A stretch of DNA of 38,461 nucleotides from an uncultured Clostridia bacterium (GTDB lineage: Bacteria; Bacillota; Clostridia; Oscillospirales; Ruminococcaceae). The notes under the pieces were generated by a model. It was not told where the DNA came from and searched no databases. It was given only the letters and a program-made list of their open reading frames with translations. Each line of letters starts with the position of its first letter. The stretch's first letter is position 1. The position numbers were made by a program, and so were the translations under genes. The stretch covers positions 1 to 38,461 of the forward strand of contig CAMELR010000026.1 of assembly GCA_945923775.1 (NCBI GenBank). Direction: 5' to 3'. This document shows, piece by piece, positions 23,871-33,086 of the stretch.

Positions 23871-25838
23871 ATGGAAAAGATTAAAACGCTATCTATTGAC
23901 CTTGAAACGTTCAGCGATGTTGACCTTTCAAAGTGCGGTGTGTACAGATATGTAGAATCGCCGGCTTTTGAGATACTGCTTTTCGGAGTTTCCGTAAACG
24001 GCGGTGATGTGGCGGTGTACGACCTTGCACAAGGCGAAGAAATCCCCGCCGAAATCCTGTCGGCATTGTCGGACAATTCCGTTATCAAGTGGGCATTTAA
24101 TGCGAGTTTTGAGAGGGTCTGCCTGTCGAAATATCTCGGTTTGCCCGTTGGCGAATATCTCGACCCGCAATCGTGGAGATGTTCGATGATATGGTCGGCA
24201 TACATGGGTTTACCGCTGTCACTTGCCGGTGCGGGAGCCGTTCTCGGACTGCCGGAACAGAAGCTGAAAGAGGGCAAGGAACTCATCAAGTATTTCTGCG
24301 TACCATGCGCTCCAACCAAGGCGAATGGTGGCAGAACGCAAAATCTTCCCGAACACGCTCCCGAAAAATGGGCACTTTTCAGGGCTTACAATAAGCGTGA
24401 TGTCGAAGTCGAAATGGCTATTCAGGATAAACTGCGGAAGTTCCCTGTACCCGATTTTATGTGGGAGGAATACTGCCTCGACCAACAGATTAACGACCGT
24501 GGAATTGCTCTCGATATGGCAGTCGTGGAGAACGCAATAGCTTTTGACGAGCGGTCAAAGGCTCTGCTCTCGGCAAAAATGCAGGAACTCACCTCGCTCA
24601 ACAACCCGAATTCTGTTCAACAGATGAAACAATGGCTTTCTGAGAACGGTCTGGAGGTTGACAGTCTTGGCAAAAAGGAGGTAGCGGCAATGCTGAAAAC
24701 CGCACCGCCACAGCTTTCGGAGGTACTTGAACTCCGTCAGCAGCTTGCGAAATCCTCGGTGAAGAAATATCAAGCTATGAAGAATGCTGTCTGCTCGGAC
24801 GGTCGCGCGCATGGAATGTTTCAGTTCTACGGTGCAAACCGCTCGGGCAGATGGGCGGGGCGGCTTATACAGTTACAGAACCTCCCGCAGAACCATATTT
24901 CCGACCTTGAACAGGCTCGGGAACTCGTGAAAAGCGGAAATTATACCGCTATGGAAATGCTCTACGATGACATTCCCGACACGCTTTCCCAACTTATCCG
25001 CACGGCATTCGTGCCGAAAGCGGGAATGAAATTTATAGTGTCCGACTTTTCCGCAATCGAAGCGAGAGTGCTGTCATGGCTTGCTAGAGAAGAGTGGCGG
25101 CTTGATGTTTTCAAAAACGGCGGAGATATTTATTGCGCGTCCGCTTCACAGATGTTCCGTGTGCCCGTGGAGAAGCACGGTGTCAACGGTCATCTTCGGC
25201 AGAAAGGAAAAATCGCGGAGCTTGCCCTCGGCTACGGCGGCTCGGTCGGCGCTCTGAAAGCTATGGGCGCGTTGGAGATGGGGCTGTCAGAGGACGAACT
25301 TCAGCCGCTTGTGGATATGTGGCGAAACTCCAACCCGAACATAGTGCAGTTTTGGTGGGAAGTAGACCGCTGCGTTAAGCAGACAGTAAAGGAGCGGATT
25401 CCCGCAGAAACACACGGTATTCATTTCAGTTGTCAGAGCGGTATGTTGTTCATCACGCTGCCGAACGGCAGACGGCTTTCTTACGTCAAACCCCGTATTG
25501 GTGAAAACAAATTCGGCGGTGAATCTGTAACTTACGAGGGTGTCGGCGGCGCAAAGAAATGGGAACGTATCGAAAGCTACGGTCCGAAATTCGTGGAGAA
25601 TATCGTTCAGGCGATAAGCCGAGATATTCTCTGCCACGCTATGCGAACGCTCAGCGATTACCGTATCTGCGGTCACGTTCATGATGAACTTATCATCGAA
25701 TGCCCGATAGATACGAATGTATATGAAATCTGTGAGATGATGGGAAGAACACCTCCGTGGGCAGAAGCTGCCTCCAAGGCAAAAGGGCTCCCGCTTCGGG
25801 CGGATGGCTATGAGTGTGAGTTCTATAAAAAGGACTGA
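23871..25838 (+). CDS. Phage family A DNA polymerase with 3'-5' exonuclease
   Basis: 655 aa. The exonuclease domain starts with SIDLETFSD (Asp10, Glu12) and runs to about 190. The polymerase domain shows motif A at 390-402 (VSDFSAIEARVLS, Asp392), motif B around 442-460 (RQKGKIAELALGYGG), and motif C at about 603-607 (VHDEL). It is well short of bacterial Pol I and lacks a 5'-3' exonuclease domain, as usual for phage polymerases. It should replicate the phage genome together with the primase-helicase next downstream. The gap after the antirepressor has a terminator, so expression may differ from the genes before it. Confidence 0.94.
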   Translation: MEKIKTLSIDLETFSDVDLSKCGVYRYVESPAFEILLFGVSVNGGDVAVYDLAQGEEIPAEILSALSDNSVIKWAFNASFERVCLSKYLGLPVGEYLDPQSWRCSMIWSAYMGLPLSLAGAGAVLGLPEQKLKEGKELIKYFCVPCAPTKANGGRTQNLPEHAPEKWALFRAYNKRDVEVEMAIQDKLRKFPVPDFMWEEYCLDQQINDRGIALDMAVVENAIAFDERSKALLSAKMQELTSLNNPNSVQQMKQWLSENGLEVDSLGKKEVAAMLKTAPPQLSEVLELRQQLAKSSVKKYQAMKNAVCSDGRAHGMFQFYGANRSGRWAGRLIQLQNLPQNHISDLEQARELVKSGNYTAMEMLYDDIPDTLSQLIRTAFVPKAGMKFIVSDFSAIEARVLSWLAREEWRLDVFKNGGDIYCASASQMFRVPVEKHGVNGHLRQKGKIAELALGYGGSVGALKAMGALEMGLSEDELQPLVDMWRNSNPNIVQFWWEVDRCVKQTVKERIPAETHGIHFSCQSGMLFITLPNGRRLSYVKPRIGENKFGGESVTYEGVGGAKKWERIESYGPKFVENIVQAISRDILCHAMRTLSDYRICGHVHDELIIECPIDTNVYEICEMMGRTPPWAEAASKAKGLPLRADGYECEFYKKD

Positions 25839-25924
25839 TATAGAATGGACCATTTGTTTAATAAGTTTCCATATATTAGTGACGGCTCTATCAGCAGTCA
25901 GAATTTAAAGAATGGAGGATAACA

Positions 25925-28168
25925 ATGAAATTCACATTATACACGGCAAACTGCGTTGGCAGTCTGTCTAACAGCATTTACCCCAATAAGCACATAATTA
26001 CAGACGAAACCTCTATGAAAGCGGCAGCAGAATTCGATCATGTAACCGCCGAGTATAAAAACAATCATCGCAGCAATTCGGATTTTATGTCCGCAGATAA
26101 TATCCCGATGGACTGCGACAACGACCACTCGGACGACCCGAACGATTGGGTTACACCGCTTGAAGTGGCTATGGCTTTTCCGGGTGTGGAATTTGTAGTT
26201 GTATATAGCCGCAGCAATATGAAACCGAAAAACGGAAAGTCACCTCGCCCGAGGTTTCATGTGTACTTACCTATTCCGCTGATAACAGATGCTGCTGAAT
26301 ACACAGCCTTGAAAAAGCGCATTGCGGCTGAGTTTCCGTATTTCGACAAGAACGCTCTCGACAGCGCAAGACTGCTTTTCGGTGTTCCCAATCCGCAAGT
26401 AGAGATTTTCAACGGCGATATGTCTATTGTGGATTTCCTTGATGACGCAGATTTTGAACAGTGGGACAACGATAGCGCGCTTGTCACCGAGGGCAGCCGC
26501 AACAGTACAATGTCGCATTATGCGGGGCGCATTATTAAACGGCTCGGAAATACCGACGAAGCATATCGGCAGTTTCTGAAACAGGCTGAAAAGTGCGATC
26601 CTCCGCTTGACGATTCGGAGCTTCAGACAATCTGGAACAGCGCCGTTAAGTTCGGCAGAAAGGTCGCAAAGCAGGACGGCTATATTCCTCCCGAGCAGTA
26701 TAATTCGGGCTTTAATCTGAAACCCGAAGACTATTCTGACATCGGACAGGCTAAAATTCTCGCACGAGAGTACAGCGGCGAACTTGTATACACGGACGCT
26801 ACGGACTATATGCGCTATGACGGAGTCCGTTGGGCAGAGTCAAAGCAGCTTGCAGTCGGCGCTTGTGAGGATTTCCTTGACAGGCAGCTTGACGAGGCAA
26901 AAACCGCTCTGGAAAAGGCGCAACAGGCTCTCATTGAATCCGGCATTGACAAGGAAACCGTAATGACAGGCGGCAAGGCTCTCGAAAAGTCAATCGATGA
27001 GAAAAGCGAGAAAGCCTTTGCAGAGTACATGATGGCGCTTGTGTATAAGTCTTTCGTTATGAAACGCAGGGATATGAAGTATATCACTTCTGCGTTACAG
27101 GCGGCAAAGCCTATGCTGCTGCGTGATATTAAGGATTTTGATTCGCAGGAATTCCTGCTGAATACACCCGCAGCTACATACGATTTGCGAACCGGGACAA
27201 GCTCCGAACACTCCGCAGATGACCTTATAACCAAAGTGACCGCCGTTTCGCCTAGTAACGATAATGTGGATATCTGGCTTGACGCGGTGAACAGCTTTTT
27301 CTGCGGTGATGCGGAGCTTATCGAGTATGTTCAGCAGATAGTAGGTCTTGCGGCAATAGGCAAAGTGTATATGGAGGCTCTTATAATCTCCTACGGCGAG
27401 GGTCGCAACGGCAAATCCACGTTTTGGAACACGATTGCGCGGGTTCTCGGTTCGTACAGTGGCAGTATATCCGCCGACGCCCTCACGGTTGGCTGTAAGC
27501 GAAATGTCAAGCCCGAGATGGCTGAACTTAAAGGAAAACGGCTTGTCATAGCGGCTGAACTTGAGGAGGGTATGCGGCTGAACACCTCGGTGGTAAAACA
27601 GCTGTGTTCGACTGACGAGGTTTCCGCTGAAAAGAAATACCGCGACCCGTTTAGATATACACCTACGCATACGCTTGTTCTGTACACGAATCACCTTCCG
27701 AGAGTCGGGGCTAATGACGAGGGTACATGGCGCAGGCTTATCGTCATTCCCTTTAACGCAAAAATTGAGGGCAAGGCTGACATCAAAAATTATGCGGACT
27801 ACCTTGCTGAAAAAGCAGGCGGAGCTGTGCTGTCGTGGATAATTGAGGGAGCGAAAAAGGTCATAGAGCGTAATTTCAAGCTGTCCATTCCGCAGTGCGT
27901 CAGTGATGCGATAGCGCATTATCGTGAGAATAACGACTGGCTTTCAATGTTCATTGAGGACTGCTGCGAGGTTGACCCATCATATACGCAGAAGTCGGGC
28001 GAGCTTTACCAGGAGTACCGCGCGTACTGCGCGAGAACCGGAGAATACACGAGAAGCACCACGGATTTCTATACCGGGCTTGATACTGCCGGTTTTGAAA
28101 AACGCAAGCTGAAGAATGGCAACTATATCGTTGGAATCCGCATAAAGACAGACTTTCTTGAAGATTAA
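25925..28168 (+). CDS. Phage primase-helicase (AEP primase, D5 N-terminal, SF3 helicase)
   Basis: 747 aa. N-terminal AEP-type primase features: PMDCDNDHSD (about 61-70) supplying metal-binding Asp residues, a His strand RFHVYLP (110-116), and LDSARLLFGVP. A PriCT-like segment follows at about 185-250, then the D5 N-terminal domain. The superfamily 3 helicase has Walker A GEGRNGKST (491-499) and the IAAELEEGMRLN B-type motif, with the VLYTNHLPR sensor. This layout is that of phage/plasmid primases of the P4 and D5 type: it unwinds DNA and lays primers for the upstream polymerase. RBS AATGGAGGA is clear. The gene is followed by an inverted repeat that could mark an origin. Confidence 0.92.
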   Translation: MKFTLYTANCVGSLSNSIYPNKHIITDETSMKAAAEFDHVTAEYKNNHRSNSDFMSADNIPMDCDNDHSDDPNDWVTPLEVAMAFPGVEFVVVYSRSNMKPKNGKSPRPRFHVYLPIPLITDAAEYTALKKRIAAEFPYFDKNALDSARLLFGVPNPQVEIFNGDMSIVDFLDDADFEQWDNDSALVTEGSRNSTMSHYAGRIIKRLGNTDEAYRQFLKQAEKCDPPLDDSELQTIWNSAVKFGRKVAKQDGYIPPEQYNSGFNLKPEDYSDIGQAKILAREYSGELVYTDATDYMRYDGVRWAESKQLAVGACEDFLDRQLDEAKTALEKAQQALIESGIDKETVMTGGKALEKSIDEKSEKAFAEYMMALVYKSFVMKRRDMKYITSALQAAKPMLLRDIKDFDSQEFLLNTPAATYDLRTGTSSEHSADDLITKVTAVSPSNDNVDIWLDAVNSFFCGDAELIEYVQQIVGLAAIGKVYMEALIISYGEGRNGKSTFWNTIARVLGSYSGSISADALTVGCKRNVKPEMAELKGKRLVIAAELEEGMRLNTSVVKQLCSTDEVSAEKKYRDPFRYTPTHTLVLYTNHLPRVGANDEGTWRRLIVIPFNAKIEGKADIKNYADYLAEKAGGAVLSWIIEGAKKVIERNFKLSIPQCVSDAIAHYRENNDWLSMFIEDCCEVDPSYTQKSGELYQEYRAYCARTGEYTRSTTDFYTGLDTAGFEKRKLKNGNYIVGIRIKTDFLED

Positions 28169-28178
28169 GAACCTAAAA

Positions 28179-28285
28179 GGTGGAGGTCGATGGAGGTCTT
28201 AGTATAAAACCCCCTTTAGGGCTGTTTTATTAACAAAAAATACCATATAGAGAGTTTTAAGAAATGAGTTCCTACGACCTCCACC
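28179..28285. repeat. Inverted and direct repeats around a 140-bp gap, possible replication origin
   Basis: GGTGGAGGTCG (28179-28189) and its perfect reverse complement CGACCTCCACC (28275-28285) flank an AT-rich 85-nt core. The unit TGGAGGTC is also repeated directly at 28181 and 28191. It lies between the primase-helicase gene and the VRR-NUC gene, a usual position for a phage origin. It might instead be an RNA structure or an operator. Confidence 0.5.
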
Positions 28286-28307
28286 ATTGACGGAAAAGGA
28301 GCAGAAA

Positions 28308-28589
28308 ATGCGTGAAAAACAGATAGAGCAGAAGCTAGTGCAAGCGGTTAAGAAAAAAGGCGGTCTGTGTCTGAAATTCGTATCACCAAATTTTGATGGA
28401 ATGCCGGATAGATTGATACTTCTTCCAAACGGCAAGATTGCCTTTGCGGAACTGAAAGCACCCGGCAAGAAACCAAGACCGCTTCAGTTAGCAAGGCACA
28501 AAACCTTGATAAACCTTGGATTTAGGGTGTATGTCATTGACAGCGTTGAGCGGATAGGAGAGATAATTGATGAAATACAGTCCCCATGA
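28308..28589 (+). CDS. VRR-NUC domain nuclease
   Basis: 93 aa from ATG 28308 with AAAGGAG five nt before it; an earlier TTG start would place the RBS inside the gene. A stand-alone VRR-NUC domain: the catalytic core has SPNFDGMPDRLIL (Asp at about 34-37) and FAELKAPG (Glu/Lys at about 54-56). VRR-NUC proteins are predicted Holliday-junction or flap nucleases, commonly next to SNF2 helicases in Clostridia phages. It overlaps the SNF2 gene by 20 nt. Confidence 0.9.
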   Translation: MREKQIEQKLVQAVKKKGGLCLKFVSPNFDGMPDRLILLPNGKIAFAELKAPGKKPRPLQLARHKTLINLGFRVYVIDSVERIGEIIDEIQSP

Positions 28590-29925
28590 TTATCAGCGGT
28601 ATGCCGCCGAATTTATACTCACTCACCCTATATCCGCGCTCCTGCTTGATATGGGTTTAGGCAAGACAAGCATTACGCTGACAGCTATAAACGACCTGCT
28701 TTTCGACAGGTTCGAGGTGCATAAAGTGCTTGTAGTAGCCCCTCTGCGTGTGGCTCGGGATACTTGGAGTGCCGAAATCGAAAAGTGGGAACACCTTCGG
28801 GAACTGCGTTACAGCGTGGTTGTCGGTTCTGAACAAGAACGGATTTCCGCACTCCGTACTCCCGCTGATATCTACATCATCAACCGTGAGAACATTCAGT
28901 GGCTTGTGGAGGAGAGCGGACTGCTGTTTGATTTCGACATGGCGGTGATAGATGAGCTTTCGTCTTTTAAGAACCACCAGTCAAAGCGGTTCAAGGCTTT
29001 CATGAAAGTCCGACCAAAGCTGAAACGGATAGTCGGGCTGACAGGCACTCCAGCAAGCAACGGTCTGATGGATTTATTCGCGGAGTTCAAACTGCTGGAT
29101 ATGGGAGAACGGCTAGGTAGGTTCATCGGGCAGTACCGAAACGCATATTTTCAGCCCGACAAGCGAAACGGCATGGTGATTTACAGCTACAAGCCCTTAC
29201 CCGATGCGGAACAGCGGATATACGACAAAATCTCCGACATCACCATTTCGATGAAAGCCACAGACCACCTCACAATGCCCGAACTTGTAATCACGGAGTA
29301 CACGGTTCAGCTTTCCGAAAAGGAACGTGAGAAATACGACCGTTTGAAAAAAGACCTCATTCTCTCCACCGAAGATAACGAAGTAACTGCGGCTAATGCG
29401 GCGGCGCTTTCAAACAAGCTGTCGCAGATGGCTAACGGTGCGGTTTACTCAGATGACGAAAGCGTAATCGAGATACACGACCGAAAACTTGACGCTCTGG
29501 AAGATATAATCGAGAGCATGAACGGCAGACCACTGCTTGTGGCTTACTGGTTCAAGCACGATTTTGAGCGTATCAAGAAACGTTTTGATGTCCGTGAAAT
29601 CAAGTCGAGCCGAGATATCTCCGACTGGAACGGTGGGAAAATCCCCGTTGCGCTTATCCACCCCGCTTCTGCCGGACACGGATTGAATTTGCAGAGCGGT
29701 GGTTCAACGTTGGTGTGGTTCGGGCTTACATGGAGCCTTGAATTGTATCAGCAGACGAACGCAAGGCTCTGGCGGCAAGGTCAGACAGCCGACACGGTTG
29801 TAATTCAGCACATAGTCGCAAAAGGCACGATTGACGAGCAGATTATAAAAGCTCTCAAAACAAAGGACACAACACAGGCGGCTTTGATTGCCGCCGTGAA
29901 AGCAGATTTGGAGGTACATAAATGA
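28570..29925 (+). CDS. Phage SNF2-family DEAD-like helicase
   Basis: 451 aa from ATG 28570, just short for a SNF2 core but complete: Walker A near residue 28-35 (DMGLGKTS), a DEAH-like Asp-Glu-Leu box (VIDELSS), motif III TGTPASNG, and a C-terminal helicase lobe with the GRxxRxGQ-type motif seen as NARLWRQGQTADTV. The fold pairs with VRR-NUC in many prophages, probably for junction processing or recombination-dependent replication. The upstream RBS GATAGGAG is acceptable. The gene stops in an ATGA overlap with the small gene at 29922. Confidence 0.92.
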   Translation: MKYSPHDYQRYAAEFILTHPISALLLDMGLGKTSITLTAINDLLFDRFEVHKVLVVAPLRVARDTWSAEIEKWEHLRELRYSVVVGSEQERISALRTPADIYIINRENIQWLVEESGLLFDFDMAVIDELSSFKNHQSKRFKAFMKVRPKLKRIVGLTGTPASNGLMDLFAEFKLLDMGERLGRFIGQYRNAYFQPDKRNGMVIYSYKPLPDAEQRIYDKISDITISMKATDHLTMPELVITEYTVQLSEKEREKYDRLKKDLILSTEDNEVTAANAAALSNKLSQMANGAVYSDDESVIEIHDRKLDALEDIIESMNGRPLLVAYWFKHDFERIKKRFDVREIKSSRDISDWNGGKIPVALIHPASAGHGLNLQSGGSTLVWFGLTWSLELYQQTNARLWRQGQTADTVVIQHIVAKGTIDEQIIKALKTKDTTQAALIAAVKADLEVHK

Positions 29926-30140
29926 ACCCATACAAGGAACTCGCAAATGCCATAATTGTTCAAGCGGTAAAGGACTACCGTGATGCTGTGGAGCGTCTGC
30001 GGTATACACCGGACGATAAATCGGCACGGCACGACAAGCGGAGTATTGAGAAATTCTTCCGTTCAAACTGGTTTTCGGTTCTTACTGATTTGAACGGTGA
30101 ACTGTTACTCAAGAAGCTGAAAGAGGAGGTTTCAGCATGA
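29922..30140 (+). CDS. Small phage hypothetical protein
   Basis: 72 aa, starting in an ATGA overlap with the SNF2 gene and ending in a four-base overlap with the next. Composition is that of an all-helical soluble protein (ANAIIVQAVKDYRDAVERL, then SIEKFFRSNWFSVLTDLNGELLL). Proteins like this recur at this place in Clostridia prophages; role unknown. No metal motif or membrane segment is visible. Confidence 0.75.
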   Translation: MNPYKELANAIIVQAVKDYRDAVERLRYTPDDKSARHDKRSIEKFFRSNWFSVLTDLNGELLLKKLKEEVSA

Positions 30141-30553
30141 CAGCAAAGGAATATCTCGGACAGGCATACAGAATAGACCAGCGTATCAACAGCAAGATGG
30201 AGCAGATTGCTTCGCTGAATTTGCTTGCCCGCAAAGCAACAACGGTTTTCAGCGATATGCCCGGCAACTCAACCCGCAACATCCACCGTATGGAAGATGT
30301 TATAATCAAAATCGTGGATATGGAAAGCGAGATAAACGCGGATATAGACAGGCTTGTTGACCTCAAAAAGGAGATTGCGGGTGTTATTCACGGAGTTTCC
30401 AACCTTGAATACCAGACCTTGCTTGAACTGCGGTATCTGTGTTTCAAGACATGGGAGCAGATTGCTGTGCAGATGGGTTACGGCATTGACAATATCTATA
30501 AAATGCACCACAAAGCGTTGCGTGAAGTCGCTGTCCCTGAAAGTTTACAGTAA
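30137..30553 (+). CDS. DUF1492/ArpU-like phage transcriptional regulator
   Basis: 138 aa. The N-terminal half is a coiled helical region (YRIDQRINSKMEQIASLNLLA), and the C-terminal part carries a sigma region 4-like helix-turn-helix (TLLELRYLCFKTWEQIAVQMGYGIDNIYKMHHKAL). DUF1492 and ArpU proteins are late-gene activators in Firmicutes phages, placed just before the packaging genes as here. It overlaps the preceding gene by 4 nt with GAGGAGG as RBS. Confidence 0.87.
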   Translation: MTAKEYLGQAYRIDQRINSKMEQIASLNLLARKATTVFSDMPGNSTRNIHRMEDVIIKIVDMESEINADIDRLVDLKKEIAGVIHGVSNLEYQTLLELRYLCFKTWEQIAVQMGYGIDNIYKMHHKALREVAVPESLQ

Positions 30554-30622
30554 AATCAACTATTTTACAGTAGCCCCTTTGTGGTATGATATAATCAGCA
30601 AAAAAGGAAAAGAGATGACCCT

Positions 30623-30976
30623 ATGCCAAGACGACCGCAGCGCCCGTGTCGTTACCCCGCTTGTTCCAAGCTGACAGACGGTGTGTATTGTGAAGAACAT
30701 CAGCAGCTGATGAACACACACTACAATCACTTCTCGCGCGGCTACGACAGCAACGAACGCTACGGACGTGCGTGGAGAAAAATCCGAGATAGATATATTT
30801 CGGCTCACCCGCTGTGCGAAATGTGTCTGGCTAACGGAAGATACACCCCCGCCGACTTGGTTCATCACAAGAAACCATTGTCAGAGGGCGGAACAAACGA
30901 TGAGAGCAACTTGATGTCGCTTTGCTATTCCTGTCATGAAAAGGAACACGGGGGTAGGGGCGGTCAGAATCTCTAA
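30623..30976 (+). CDS. Phage HNH endonuclease
   Basis: 117 aa. The N terminus has a Cys/His pair set (CRYPACSKL, YCEEHQ), followed by an HNH core: CEMCLANG, DLVHHKKPLSEGGTNDESNLMSLCYSCHEKEH, with His-His, Asn and His in the usual positions and two zinc Cys pairs. HNH proteins next to terminase genes usually assist packaging of phage DNA, and this is the probable role. RBS is weak (AAAGAGATG region upstream). Confidence 0.93.
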   Translation: MPRRPQRPCRYPACSKLTDGVYCEEHQQLMNTHYNHFSRGYDSNERYGRAWRKIRDRYISAHPLCEMCLANGRYTPADLVHHKKPLSEGGTNDESNLMSLCYSCHEKEHGGRGGQNL

Positions 30977-31105
30977 AACATAAATACGCGGAAAGCGGCC
31001 CGGGGCTTCGTGCGCAAAAATCGGGGTTCAAACGGGGTATTAAACCAAATCATTTCAAGGACGGCAAACACCGCCCTTTTTTCTTGTCTGACGGAGGTGG
31101 CAAGC

Positions 31106-31681
31106 ATGGCAAAAGACGGCACAAACAGAGGTGGCAGACGGGTTCGTGCCGGAGATAAGCCCGCTCCTGCCGCAGAGAAAAAGCAAAAGGGTCTGCCGGT
31201 AAAAATAATGAGCAACGATATTCCCGCGCTCGATACAGCTGAGCTTGAAGCGGTTGACTTGCCGGAGGGCGCGGTTCTGCAAGGTGTGGATATGCCGAAA
31301 CCCGGCGAGTATCTTTCAGCACGGCAGAAGAACGGAGTTCCTCTCGGCGCTGATGAAATATACAAGGAAACTTGGCTGTGGCTGAAACAACGCAACTGTG
31401 AGAACCTTGTCAATAAACGGCTTATCGAGGCATACGCACAGGCTTTCGCAAGATACATTCAGTGCGAGGAAGCAATCAGCAATTACGGCTTGCTCGGAAA
31501 GCACCCCACAACGGGCGGTGTTATCGCATCACCGTTCGTGCAGATGTCGCAGCAGTTTCAAAAGAGCGCAAACCTTATATGGTACGAGATTTACGATATC
31601 GTCAAAGAGAACTGCACCGAGCCTGTCGGTGATGATTTGAACGACACGATGGAGAAACTCCTCCGTTCAAGGAAAGGATAA
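31106..31681 (+). CDS. terS: Phage terminase small subunit, P27 family
   Basis: 191 aa from ATG 31106 with GGAGGTGG before it; the longer frame from 31010 is not supported. It has a basic N-terminal tail, then the P27-type helical region (LGADEIYKETWLWLKQRNCENLVNKRLIEAYAQAFARYIQCEEAISNYGLLGK) and a conserved QMSQQFQKSANLIWYEIYDIV segment. It recognises the packaging site for the terminase. Unusually, about 6.5 kb of methyltransferases and other genes separate it from the large subunit at 38172. Confidence 0.88.
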   Translation: MAKDGTNRGGRRVRAGDKPAPAAEKKQKGLPVKIMSNDIPALDTAELEAVDLPEGAVLQGVDMPKPGEYLSARQKNGVPLGADEIYKETWLWLKQRNCENLVNKRLIEAYAQAFARYIQCEEAISNYGLLGKHPTTGGVIASPFVQMSQQFQKSANLIWYEIYDIVKENCTEPVGDDLNDTMEKLLRSRKG

Positions 31682-31686
31682 TTACT

Positions 31687-31848
31687 ATGCCAAAAGAAAC
31701 AATCGAATTTTTCAAAGAACTGAAAAGCAACCGACCGAACCTCACCGCACAGCAGTACAAAACCATCAAGGGACAGGCTGTCAAGGGCAATGTCATGGAC
31801 GCTCGAAAGGGTTTGCATAAGGTTCTGAAAAGGAGGAACGGCAGATGA
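31687..31848 (+). CDS. Small phage protein, 53 aa
   Basis: A 53-aa frame from ATG 31687, five nt after the terS stop, ending in an ATGA overlap with the methyltransferase start at 31845; this tight fit argues for a real gene. Basic and helical (FFKELKSNRPNLTAQQYKTI, then KGNVMDARKGLHKVL). It resembles short conserved proteins often found between terS and the ParB-domain methyltransferase in such phages. Function unknown. Confidence 0.7.
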   Translation: MPKETIEFFKELKSNRPNLTAQQYKTIKGQAVKGNVMDARKGLHKVLKRRNGR

Positions 31849-33086
31849 ATACGACTAGCGAAATGCAGCTTATCCCGATAGACAAGCTGATACCATACGT
31901 CAACAATGCCCGAACGCACTCGCCGGAACAGCTGAACAAGCTGCGTTCCTCGCTTCGTGAGTTTGGGTTTATCAATCCTGTCATTATTGACAGGGACTTC
32001 AACGTTATTGCGGGTCACGGCAGAATTCTTGCCGCAAAAGCCGAGGGCATTTCAGATGTACCTTGTGTGTTTGTTGACTATCTCACTCCCGCGCAGAAGA
32101 AAGCGTACATAATTGCGGATAACCGCATGGCTCTCGATGCTGGCTGGGACGAGGAAATGTTGAAAGTTGAGATTGAAGCGTTGCAGGCTGAGGATTTCGA
32201 CCTTTCGCTGACGGGCTTTGGTGAAAAAGAACTCGCGGGCTTTTTCGATACCGATGAAGATGCAAAAGAAGATGATTTCGATGTTGACGGAGAATTGGAA
32301 AAACCTTGCATTACGAAATCGGGTGACCTTTGGCTGCTCGGTAATCACAGACTTGTCTGCGGTGACAGCACCAAACCCGAAACTTACGAACTCCTTATGG
32401 ACGGTAAAAAAGCAAATCTCACGGTAACCGACCCGCCTTACAACGTCAACTACGAGGGTTCGGCGGGTAAAATCAAGAACGATAATCTTGAGAACGAGAA
32501 GTTCTATCAGTTCCTGCTGGACGCTTTCACCAGCATGGAAAAGGCTATGGCGAACGACGCAAGCATCTATGTTTTCCACGCAGATACAGAGGGCTTGAAT
32601 TTCAGAAAAGCGTTTGCTGACGCGGGATTTTATCTTTCGGGAACTTGTATCTGGAAAAAGCAGTCGCTTGTTCTTGGGCGCTCGCCGTATCAGTGGCAGC
32701 ACGAACCATGCCTGTTCGGTTGGAAGAAGAACGGAAAACATCAATGGTATTCCGACCGCAAGCAGACCACGATTTGGGAGTTCGACAAGCCGAAAAAGAA
32801 CGGCGACCACCCCACAATGAAGCCGATACCGCTTATTGCTTATCCCATCAAAAATTCAAGCATGAGCAACTGCATTGTTCTCGACCCTTTCGGCGGCTCG
32901 GGCAGTACGCTTATCGCGTGTGAGCAGACGAACCGTATCTGCCATACCATCGAGCTTGACGAGAAATTCTGCGATGTTATCGTGAAGCGGTATATCGAGC
33001 AGGTTGGCTCGGCAGAGGGTGTGTTTGTGGTTCGTGACGGTAAGACGATTGCTTTTTCTGAATTGGAGGTCGCCGATGAAGAATGA
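31845..33086 (+). CDS. ParB-domain DNA methyltransferase (N6-adenine/N4-cytosine, beta class)
   Basis: 413 aa. Residues 1-100 are a ParB/Srx-like nuclease-fold domain, with GHGR at 57-60. The methyltransferase follows with catalytic DPPY at 196-199 and the SAM-binding FGGSG near 349-353, that is, motif IV before motif I as in the beta class. Phages use this fusion to modify their own DNA, and the ParB part may guide or couple it to packaging, as its place beside terS suggests. It would block host restriction such as the type I system encoded upstream. Target sequence cannot be read from sequence. Confidence 0.92.
   Translation: MNTTSEMQLIPIDKLIPYVNNARTHSPEQLNKLRSSLREFGFINPVIIDRDFNVIAGHGRILAAKAEGISDVPCVFVDYLTPAQKKAYIIADNRMALDAGWDEEMLKVEIEALQAEDFDLSLTGFGEKELAGFFDTDEDAKEDDFDVDGELEKPCITKSGDLWLLGNHRLVCGDSTKPETYELLMDGKKANLTVTDPPYNVNYEGSAGKIKNDNLENEKFYQFLLDAFTSMEKAMANDASIYVFHADTEGLNFRKAFADAGFYLSGTCIWKKQSLVLGRSPYQWQHEPCLFGWKKNGKHQWYSDRKQTTIWEFDKPKKNGDHPTMKPIPLIAYPIKNSSMSNCIVLDPFGGSGSTLIACEQTNRICHTIELDEKFCDVIVKRYIEQVGSAEGVFVVRDGKTIAFSELEVADEE

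Noticed and set aside
27095..27919. 274-aa minus-strand frame
   Set aside because: Antisense to the SF3 helicase domain of the primase gene.
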